The notes beneath the pieces were generated by a model. That model searched no databases and was not told the origin of the DNA. It saw only the letters and a program-made list of their open reading frames with translations. DNA of 7,816 bases from an uncultured Erysipelotrichaceae bacterium (GTDB lineage Bacteria > Bacillota_I > Bacilli_A > Erysipelotrichales > Erysipelotrichaceae), in the NCBI GenBank assembly GCA_947175465.1, contig CAMWMY010000050.1, positions 1 to 7,816 on the forward strand, read 5' to 3'. Numbering within the stretch: the first letter of the stretch is position 1; the number at the start of each line of letters is the position of its first letter. This document shows, one piece after another, positions 1 to 5,429 of the stretch. The translations under genes were made by a program, and so were the position numbers.

Positions 1-35
1 ATAATAATACTAAATTAATTAAAAGAAAGGGCTAT

Positions 36-632
36 ATGAAAACATTGCAAGAAATGGAAGAGTTTGCACAGGAGCATAACATTCCAATTATGGAAAAAGA
101 AGGTATTCACTTTTTATGTGACTATATACAAAAGCATAACTACACATCTATTTTAGAAATTGGAAGTGCGATTGGCTATTCTGCTATCCGTATGGCGTTA
201 TTACATAAAGATATGCAGGTTGTAACGATAGAAAAGGATAAGGAACGTTATCGTTTAGCATGTGAAAATATAAAGGATTTTGATTTAGAAGGTCAGATTA
301 CAATTTATTGTGAAGATGCTTTAGAATCAAAGATTCAGGGAAATTATGATGTTATTTTTATTGATGCGGCTAAAGCGCAATATATTAAGTTTTTTGAAAA
401 GTATGAAAAACTCCTTCTTCCTGGAGGGATTATCATATCGGATAATCTTTCTTTTCATGGCTTTGTGGAAAATCCGCAAAGAGTGCATTCTAAAAATCTG
501 CGTCAATTAATTGGAAAGATTAAACGCTATATTCATTTTTTAGAAAATAATCCTCATTATGATACAGATTTTTTAGAAGTTGGAGATGGATTAGCGATTA
601 GTCACAAAAAAAGTGAAACTTTATCTAAATAA
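36..632 (+). CDS. trmR: SAM-dependent O-methyltransferase, TrmR/YrrM-like
   Basis: A 198-residue class I methyltransferase of the small cation-dependent O-methyltransferase family (COG4122). Residues 41-49 (EIGSAIGYS) form the glycine-rich SAM-binding motif I, and E66 ends strand 2 where the ribose hydroxyls are usually held. E93-D94 follows strand 3. D110 in FIDAAK and D136-N137 in SDNL match the usual metal-binding triad. The closest functional match I know is B. subtilis TrmR (YrrM), which methylates 5-hydroxyuridine at the tRNA wobble position to 5-methoxyuridine. That assignment is family inference, because related proteins methylate catechols or other small molecules. The ATG at 36 is preceded by AGAAAGG at 24-30, a fair ribosome binding site. 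No promoter is visible in the 35 bases upstream, so the gene probably continues an operon entering from the left. No terminator follows it. Length is normal for the family. Confidence 0.85.
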   Translation: MKTLQEMEEFAQEHNIPIMEKEGIHFLCDYIQKHNYTSILEIGSAIGYSAIRMALLHKDMQVVTIEKDKERYRLACENIKDFDLEGQITIYCEDALESKIQGNYDVIFIDAAKAQYIKFFEKYEKLLLPGGIIISDNLSFHGFVENPQRVHSKNLRQLIGKIKRYIHFLENNPHYDTDFLEVGDGLAISHKKSETLSK

Positions 633-637
633 TATAG

Positions 638-664
638 TTGAAATAGAAAATTTTGTGGTACAAT
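638..664 (+). promoter_or_regulatory. Possible promoter for the RraB-like gene
   Basis: TTGAAA (638-643) is followed by an extended -10, TGGTACAAT (656-664), whose TG sits one base before the hexamer TACAAT (659-664). The spacer is only 15 bases, shorter than ideal, though an extended -10 can offset this. Predicted transcription start is near 671, giving a very short leader. The methyltransferase gene ends just upstream without a terminator, so read-through could also supply this gene. Confidence 0.4.
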
Positions 665-688
665 AAGATAGAGAAAGTGGTGATGAAG

Positions 689-1471
689 ATGAAAAAATTA
701 ATTCCCGCATTAGCGATTTTGGGAAGTGCAGTAGCATTCGCAGTTTATAAGTTGAAAAAAGATGAAAAGAAAAAGTTGATGGAATTGGATCAAGATTTAT
801 TAGTTGATGAAGATTTAGTATCTTCTCCATCAAATGTATCTACAATGGATAAAGTAGTAAATGATGTAAAAGATAGTGCACACGATATGGTTGATTTTGC
901 TAGTCAAAAAGCAGAAAAGGTATTTCATAAAGGAGCACAAGTTGCATCAGATGTAGAGAAGTTCATGCATTCTTTCAAACATGATGCAATGGAAAAAAAA
1001 GAAGAATTCGTAGATAATGCAGAAAATAAAATTGATGAAATTATTCGTGAAATTGAGACACCTTCTTTTAGTACAGAAGAAATAAAAGAAATTATTAAAG
1101 AAGAAGCTATTCAGGAAGAAAAATATAGTGAACAATATCCTAATTTAACAACTTCTTTAGTAGAAGATATTAACACAATGACACTAGATGCTATGAATTC
1201 TTTAGCTAAAGATGGAGATATTCATGAGCGTGAGCGTCCAGTACAACACATGGTTTCTTTTTCAACTGAACAAGATTTAGATGCGTTCAAAAACAAAGTC
1301 ATTAACAAAGGATTTGTAATTACAAAAGGAGAAGGAGAATTAGATTTAATCGTTCTTCATATCTCTCCTATTGATAAAGAAAAATTAGTATCTAATATCT
1401 TATATTTAGCTGATCAAGCATATGCAAACCATGGTATATACAAAGGTTGGCAAAGTAAAGTTAGCTATTAG
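689..1471 (+). CDS. Membrane-anchored protein with C-terminal RraB-like domain
   Basis: From the ATG at 689 the protein has 260 residues. Residues 4-20 are one hydrophobic helix after MKK and are followed by a Lys-rich stretch, so it could be a signal anchor with the rest in the cytosol (positive residues flank both sides, so topology is uncertain). Residues about 50-150 are highly charged and helical, reminiscent of YtxH/apolipoprotein-like amphipathic repeats. Residues about 172-260 resemble RraB (PF06877): a LAKDGD segment, then HMVSF (187-191), a helix, a GF-V strand, a hydrophobic strand, a long helix and a final YKGW (251-254), matching the RraB YDGW ending. RraB inhibits RNase E in proteobacteria; here the target is unknown. 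Start choice: GGTGAT (679-684) pairs with the 16S rRNA end and is well spaced for ATG 689. ATG 683 is too close to it, and the frame also stays open upstream to a TTG at 653 that lacks a ribosome binding site. A strong terminator follows. A general YtxH-like envelope role is the alternative reading. Confidence 0.75.
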   Translation: MKKLIPALAILGSAVAFAVYKLKKDEKKKLMELDQDLLVDEDLVSSPSNVSTMDKVVNDVKDSAHDMVDFASQKAEKVFHKGAQVASDVEKFMHSFKHDAMEKKEEFVDNAENKIDEIIREIETPSFSTEEIKEIIKEEAIQEEKYSEQYPNLTTSLVEDINTMTLDAMNSLAKDGDIHERERPVQHMVSFSTEQDLDAFKNKVINKGFVITKGEGELDLIVLHISPIDKEKLVSNILYLADQAYANHGIYKGWQSKVSY

Positions 1472-1477
1472 TTTCTA

Positions 1478-1510
1478 AGATGTAATGTTTCATAACATTG
1501 CATCTTTTTT
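1478..1510 (+). terminator. Rho-independent terminator after RraB-like gene
   Basis: A 12-bp stem pairs 1478-1489 (AGATGTAATGTT) with 1494-1505 (AACATTGCATCT) around the loop TCAT. There is one T-G wobble (1483/1500), and T residues run from 1505 to 1510. It starts seven bases after the stop codon and should end the transcript from the left-hand genes. Confidence 0.9.
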
Positions 1511-1608
1511 ATTTCTTTTGTTATTAATGAGAATATATATGCAGTAGAATAGGAGTATATTTATTTTGGTATTTTATGTAAATTAGCATAATTCTTACAT
1601 CTTAAATA

Positions 1609-1637
1609 TTTTAATTTTCGTTATATTCCTTTATAAT
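1609..1637 (+). promoter_or_regulatory. Promoter of the HdeD/NlpC-like fusion gene
   Basis: A consensus -10, TATAAT, lies at 1632-1637. At a 17-base spacing the -35 position (1609-1614) reads TTTTAA, which is weak, so the -10 carries most of the signal. Predicted start near 1644 leaves a leader of about 17 bases, just enough for the AGGAGG at 1648-1653, seven bases before the ATG. The rest of the 1511-1660 gap is plain AT-rich sequence with nothing else I recognise. Confidence 0.55.
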
Positions 1638-1660
1638 AAAAGTATATAGGAGGAATATAC

Positions 1661-2953
1661 ATGTTGAAGAATACCTTTAATTATTTTACAATGTTTATAA
1701 CAGGGTTATTCTTTTGTGTTCTTGGAATTTCTTTAATTTTTCATAAACTTGATACATGGAATTGGCTTTATAGTTTATTTATTATAGGGATTTTAGCTTT
1801 AACTGTTATACGTATTTTTAATATTATAATTAACTTTAGAAAAGTGAAACATTTGTCATCGCAATTGTTTGATCTTATTTTATGGATTTTACTTGTTTTG
1901 ATTTCAATTGCATACCCATCTTTATTTCGGACATTAATGCCTAGACTTATTGGGATTTGGTTATTTTTGCATGCAGTTGCGAAAGGAATTGTACTCTATA
2001 TTAAAAAGAAAGATAAATTATCTGGACAATTAAGAACGAGCTTATTTTTTTGTTGGGATATTATTATGGCAAGTGTTTTATTGTTTTTACCATATAAGTT
2101 AGAATATATTATTTCATATGGAGTAGGTGCTTATTTTTGTATTCATGGTGCAAGTGCTTTATTAAATATGATACGTGAAGTATTACCTAAGAATAGTGGG
2201 ACAAAGTTAGATACGCGCATTCGTCTTGGCTTACCGACATATTTAGCTGCTATTATACCACCGAAGCTTATAAAAATAATTTTAGATAAGGATGAAGATG
2301 AACTTATTCGAGAAGAATTTGATACATATAAAGCAAACATTCCTATTGATTTGGAAGTTATGGTGCATCTTGCGCCAAGTGGTCCTGCAAGTTTTGGACA
2401 TGTAGATCTTATTTATAAAGATATGGTTTTTTCCTATGGATGTTACGATCCGCATAATCGTCGGCTTTGCGGAACGCTTGGAGATGGTGTTATGCTGATT
2501 GCACCAAGAGAAGCTTATCTTAATAATTGCCTAAAAAATGAGAATAAGGTGTTAATAGGATTTGGAATTATTTTGAATGCGACACAAAAAGAATTGATAG
2601 AAGAGCATTTACTTGATATTTGCCAAGATATTTATGATTTTAAAAGTGATGAGCAGTTAAAAAGGGAAGGACTTTCTTATAAAGGAGAATGCGATGATTA
2701 TTTATCTCGTGTAACAAGGAAAGTTCCTCATGCAAAATATTATAAATTTCATGATAAACGCTTTAAGACATTTTTTGTGTTATCTAGTAATTGTGTTTAT
2801 TTTGCATCACAAGTTTTAAATAAAATTGGATTAAATTTAGTTGATTTAAGTGGTGTTGTATCTCCAGGTTCTTATTTTGATTTTCTTAATAATCAATTTA
2901 AAAGTGATCGTGGATTTGTAATATCACGAAAAATATATCGTAAGAATGATTAG
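1661..2953 (+). CDS. HdeD-like (DUF308) membrane domain fused to a predicted permuted NlpC/P60 domain
   Basis: This is a 430-residue two-part protein. The N-terminal half has six hydrophobic segments (about 10-28, 35-57, 70-86, 93-115, 127-146, 148-170), in the paired-helix pattern of HdeD/DUF308 membrane proteins. After a charged linker (about 171-225) comes a soluble domain. There GHVDLIY (246-252) is followed by an FSYG strand, and about 130 residues later by SSNCVYFASQVL (376-387). A His on a strand first, and a Cys at the start of a helix late in the domain, is the order seen in circularly permuted NlpC/P60 (papain-like) enzymes such as the YiiX/YaeF and LRAT groups. H247 and C378 would be the catalytic pair. 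Those families include peptidases, amidases and acyltransferases on lipid or peptidoglycan substrates; the substrate here is unknown. With six helices the domain should face the same side as the N-terminus, probably the cytosol. The gene stands alone, with its own promoter and the AGGAGG at 1648-1653, and converges on the next operon. Confidence 0.7.
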   Translation: MLKNTFNYFTMFITGLFFCVLGISLIFHKLDTWNWLYSLFIIGILALTVIRIFNIIINFRKVKHLSSQLFDLILWILLVLISIAYPSLFRTLMPRLIGIWLFLHAVAKGIVLYIKKKDKLSGQLRTSLFFCWDIIMASVLLFLPYKLEYIISYGVGAYFCIHGASALLNMIREVLPKNSGTKLDTRIRLGLPTYLAAIIPPKLIKIILDKDEDELIREEFDTYKANIPIDLEVMVHLAPSGPASFGHVDLIYKDMVFSYGCYDPHNRRLCGTLGDGVMLIAPREAYLNNCLKNENKVLIGFGIILNATQKELIEEHLLDICQDIYDFKSDEQLKREGLSYKGECDDYLSRVTRKVPHAKYYKFHDKRFKTFFVLSSNCVYFASQVLNKIGLNLVDLSGVVSPGSYFDFLNNQFKSDRGFVISRKIYRKND

Positions 2954-2986
2954 CGAAAGAATATAAAAGAATGTTTAAATAATTAA

Positions 2987-3026
2987 ATAAAAACATACCA
3001 TTTTTGTAAAGTTGGTATGTTTTTAT
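2987..3026. terminator. Bidirectional terminator between convergent genes
   Basis: A 14-bp perfect stem pairs 2987-3000 with 3013-3026 (core AAAAACATACCA and TGGTATGTTTTT) around a 12-base loop. The A-run on the left arm and T-run on the right arm give a U-tract on either strand. One element can therefore end both the rightward gene stopping at 2953 and the leftward operon stopping at 3040. Confidence 0.9.
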
Positions 3027-3039
3027 GTTTTAAATATTT

Positions 3040-4680
3040 TTATTTTCCACTAGCTATTTTAGCTGGATACCACTTTTGAAACCAAGCAGTAAAGATTCTC
3101 ATAAAAATAGGGAAGATAGAGTTGATAATTCCTACAATACTACTAATAGATGTACGCATTAAAAACCAAGTAAAGATAGCTGTGGCAAGATAAAGAATTC
3201 CCCAAAGGAAAGTTAGGATACGATTTGTCTTTAGAAATAACGTATTTTGTAAAGCAGCTTCTCCACCATAGTTGTTCATAGAATAATTTGCTGTAAGCGA
3301 TATTTTACTCAAGCAAGAGAAAAGCCACATCATTCCAAAAGAAAGATAAGATAGTGGTAGTAGCCAATTTTTTGAATAACCTATAAGCATAGCCACTGAA
3401 ATACTGATAACCAAAATATTTGTTAGTGTATCATAGATTGTTTTTTTATTGCGATAAAAGATCAAAGGAATAAGTGTACATACGCCAATGCTTATAAGGG
3501 AACCCCATTTGGTGTGGATAGATGGGGCTATCCATAAAACAATCCATGGAATAAGCATCATATTCATATTCGTACTTTCTTGCTTAGAAACTATTTCTAC
3601 TTGTTTTGACTTTGCATGTGACGTACCAAAATAAGTATCCCATTGCATAATGAAAGAAAAGTCACCTTTGACTTTATAAAGTCCTTGCATCATAGCTTCA
3701 TCGCCTCGAATATCACCAGCTGCAATGGAGCGCCATACCGTTATAGGAGTTTCAATCTTTGTCGTAGGGGTTAAATGGTTGTTAGCATATACATGGCTAC
3801 CATCTTTGCCTAATACAATTTGATAGTGTTCTTCTACATCTGTATAGTGCATTTCTAAAACGATGTCTTTACCAGGATAGCTTTCTTTTCGATAAAAGGA
3901 AGCCATTTGTTTAGTGAAAGTGAAAGCATCTGATTCTTTTGTTTTCTTCTCAGTTGCTATTGTAACACCGTCAGGCTCAATACCCCAACTAGCATCTGCA
4001 CAAGCTTCAAAAACTTCTCTTGGTAATAGAAGCTGTTCAAGTAGTTGTCTAGTTGAGGAAGAAATAGTACCTTTCGCATACTCTTGTCCTGCTAATTTCA
4101 CATAAGAGAGATATTCATTGGTACGTGTAGATAGCTCTGGTACACGAAATAATTCCCCTTGTCCACAAAAAATAGTTGTATAATTTTTTAAACCATAAAG
4201 ATGATCAAAAAGACTGTATATACCATCATAATTTCCTTCGGCTGTATAAAAACCGCAAGTAGAAATAAGCACTGTCTTTTTACCACTCATATCATATCGA
4301 GAAAGATGCCCACCATTTCCAACTTGTCCTACTTTTTCTTTCATAAAAGGTAAAACCATAGGAAGCTGACGATCAATTAAGTTTTTTAAAGCTCCTGGAA
4401 CAGAATAATAATATAGTGGAAAACTCCATATTGTAAGATCGGCCCAAAGTAAGTCTTGAATAATTTGGCTCATATCATCTTGGATGCAACATTTACCTGG
4501 AGTACGATTCCAACAGACAAAGCAACCAAGACAAGATTTAATATGCATCTTATGAATAGAAAGCTCTTTTATTTGAATATCTTGAACTTCTTGTCGCAAA
4601 CCATCCAAAAAAGCTGTTGTTAATTGATAAGTGTTGCTTTTTGCCCCTTTTGGACTACCATTAATAACTAAAATATTCAT
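3040..4680 (-). CDS. Flavodoxin-like oxidoreductase / SCP2-like / membrane fusion protein
   Basis: A 546-residue three-part protein. Residues 1 to about 210 are an NADPH-dependent FMN reductase-type flavodoxin fold: MNILVINGSPKG begins strand 1 and the phosphate-binding loop (GSPKGAKSN, 8-16), and SFPLYYYSVPG (86-96) followed by LKNLIDR is the second flavin-contact loop of this family. C50, C53 and C56 (CLGCFVC), with C64-C65, form a cysteine cluster seen in related reductases. Residues about 271-352 resemble an SCP2 sterol/lipid-carrier domain, notably GDEAMMQGLYKVKGDF (326-341). Residues about 373-531 hold roughly six hydrophobic segments, with a short basic tail. It probably reduces a quinone, nitro- or other lipophilic substrate at the inner face of the membrane, but the substrate is unknown. 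Start: ATG 4680 begins the flavodoxin strand and overlaps the repressor stop as ATGA, implying coupled translation, helped by AAAGGAA at 4692-4698. An upstream in-frame TTG at 4713 would add 11 unconserved-looking residues and is unlikely. Confidence 0.8.
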   Translation of the reverse strand: MNILVINGSPKGAKSNTYQLTTAFLDGLRQEVQDIQIKELSIHKMHIKSCLGCFVCWNRTPGKCCIQDDMSQIIQDLLWADLTIWSFPLYYYSVPGALKNLIDRQLPMVLPFMKEKVGQVGNGGHLSRYDMSGKKTVLISTCGFYTAEGNYDGIYSLFDHLYGLKNYTTIFCGQGELFRVPELSTRTNEYLSYVKLAGQEYAKGTISSSTRQLLEQLLLPREVFEACADASWGIEPDGVTIATEKKTKESDAFTFTKQMASFYRKESYPGKDIVLEMHYTDVEEHYQIVLGKDGSHVYANNHLTPTTKIETPITVWRSIAAGDIRGDEAMMQGLYKVKGDFSFIMQWDTYFGTSHAKSKQVEIVSKQESTNMNMMLIPWIVLWIAPSIHTKWGSLISIGVCTLIPLIFYRNKKTIYDTLTNILVISISVAMLIGYSKNWLLPLSYLSFGMMWLFSCLSKISLTANYSMNNYGGEAALQNTLFLKTNRILTFLWGILYLATAIFTWFLMRTSISSIVGIINSIFPIFMRIFTAWFQKWYPAKIASGK

Positions 4681-5225
4681 TCTTGTTTTAATTCCTTTAA
4701 TTGTTTTATACAACTTTTAGCCCATTCCATTTGCATTTTTGTACTTCTTCGACCATAATCTGCTGTCATTTGCCAATAAAGTGCTTTTTCTTTTGATACC
4801 ATTTTATTGCTATAAGTATCAATTGATTGGGGAATTGATTCTAAACTTTTTAGAAACCATTCACAACTTTTTTTCACACTTTCAAAATAACGTATATTAT
4901 CTTCTATACTTCTTTCACCAAGAAAAAAGACTTTCATCAAAATCGGTGTTTTTACTCTAAGCCCTAAATCATCATCTGCAAGCCAACGTAACAATTCCTC
5001 TTGTCCTTCCACTGTGATAGAATAAACATTTTTATCAGGTTTTCCACTTTGTAAAACAACAGTTTTACTAACCCACTTTTTTTGTTCAAGCCCTTGGAGT
5101 TCTCGATAAATCTGACTTGTTTTTGCTTCCCAAAAATAATTTAGAGAATCTCGAAACGTTTCCATAATTTCATATCCACTCATCTCATGATAATTAAGTA
5201 ATCCCAAAATTCCATGTTTTAACAT
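4677..5225 (-). CDS. PadR-family transcriptional regulator
   Basis: A 182-residue PadR regulator. Residues 1-75 form the winged helix: LLNYHEMSGYEI (9-20), the recognition-helix region TSQIYRELQGLEQKKWV (36-52), then the wing through GKPDKNVYSIT (61-71) and GQEELLRWL. Residues about 90-182 are the long helical C-terminal part (Vir_act_alpha_C type) that dimerises. PadR proteins are usually repressors released by phenolic or other lipophilic, often antimicrobial compounds, and they commonly control a neighbouring transporter or detoxification gene. This one is transcribed first in a two-gene operon and overlaps the oxidoreductase gene by 4 bases. It also faces the ABC transporter gene across a 204-base shared control region, so both are candidate targets along with itself. 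ATG 5225 is supported by AAGGAGG (5235-5241), nine bases upstream. The inducer cannot be read from sequence. Confidence 0.9.
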   Translation of the reverse strand: MLKHGILGLLNYHEMSGYEIMETFRDSLNYFWEAKTSQIYRELQGLEQKKWVSKTVVLQSGKPDKNVYSITVEGQEELLRWLADDDLGLRVKTPILMKVFFLGERSIEDNIRYFESVKKSCEWFLKSLESIPQSIDTYSNKMVSKEKALYWQMTADYGRRSTKMQMEWAKSCIKQLKELKQE

Positions 5226-5250
5226 AGCGTATATCCTCCTTATTTACTAG

Positions 5251-5268
5251 TTTATTATATTCAATAAA
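5251..5268. promoter_or_regulatory. Candidate operator dyad over the -10 box
   Basis: TTTATT and AATAAA form an inverted repeat of 6-base arms with a 6-base centre, covering the -10 hexamer of the padR promoter. A dimeric PadR protein bound here would block that promoter. The arms are simple AT sequence and could occur by chance, and they do not match the ATGT/ACAT type known for some PadR proteins. Confidence 0.3.
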
Positions 5269-5282
5269 TGGAATAGAGTCAA
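5254..5282 (-). promoter_or_regulatory. Sigma-A promoter of the padR-oxidoreductase operon
   Basis: On the minus strand TTGACT (5282-5277) and TATAAT (5259-5254) are separated by exactly 17 bases, close to ideal for the housekeeping sigma factor. Transcription would begin near 5247, just upstream of the AAGGAGG ribosome binding site. Such a strong basal promoter suits a repressed operon. Confidence 0.85.
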
Positions 5283-5340
5283 GAATTAAAAAAAGGAAAA
5301 ATTTGGATAAGGAATGTTATCAAAAAAGTATTTTATGTGA

Positions 5341-5371
5341 TTGAAAATAGAATATATGCTTCCAATATAAA
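5341..5371 (+). promoter_or_regulatory. Tentative promoter region of the ABC transporter gene
   Basis: TTGAAA (5341-5346) is followed at a long 19-base spacing by TATAAA (5366-5371). Other -10-like hexamers, TATGAT (5373-5378) and TAAAAT (5378-5383), lie just downstream without a good -35 partner. A rightward promoter is expected somewhere here, but the exact one is uncertain and looks weaker than the opposing padR promoter, which could mean activation is needed. Confidence 0.35.
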
Positions 5372-5429
5372 CTATGATAAAATGAATAAGATAATAGAGT
5401 TGTATCTTTTATAAGTAGGAGGAGACAAT

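Noticed and set aside
653..688. A longer N-terminus for the RraB-like protein starting at TTG 653 or ATG 683
   Set aside because: Position 653 has no ribosome binding site and overlaps the candidate promoter; ATG 683 is only two bases from the GG of GGTGAT. ATG 689 has the right spacing and begins a typical MKK membrane anchor.
621..1135. Open reading frames on the minus strand (621-833 and 947-1135)
   Set aside because: They lie opposite or across the RraB-like gene, have low-complexity Phe/Ser-rich translations caused by the A-rich sense strand, and lack ribosome binding sites.
1511..1660. Search for a riboswitch or small RNA between the RraB-like gene and the next gene
   Set aside because: Only AT-rich sequence and a -10 box are visible. 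The predicted leader is about 17 bases, too short for a riboswitch.
2143..2340. Minus-strand open frame inside the HdeD-like fusion gene
   Set aside because: Ser-rich shadow of a well-supported gene, with no recognisable domain or start signal.
3040..3069. The oxidoreductase ends with PAKIASGK and the ABC permease with PAKIASKK, hinting at shared ancestry
   Set aside because: The match is six to eight residues with differing codons. In the permease it is part of the ordinary FtsX-type tail, and the flanking sequence of the oxidoreductase is unrelated, so coincidence is more likely.
3914..4960. Plus-strand open frames (3914-4105 and 4739-4960) opposite the oxidoreductase and padR genes
   Set aside because: Short shadows of genes with clear domains; no promoter or ribosome binding site seen.
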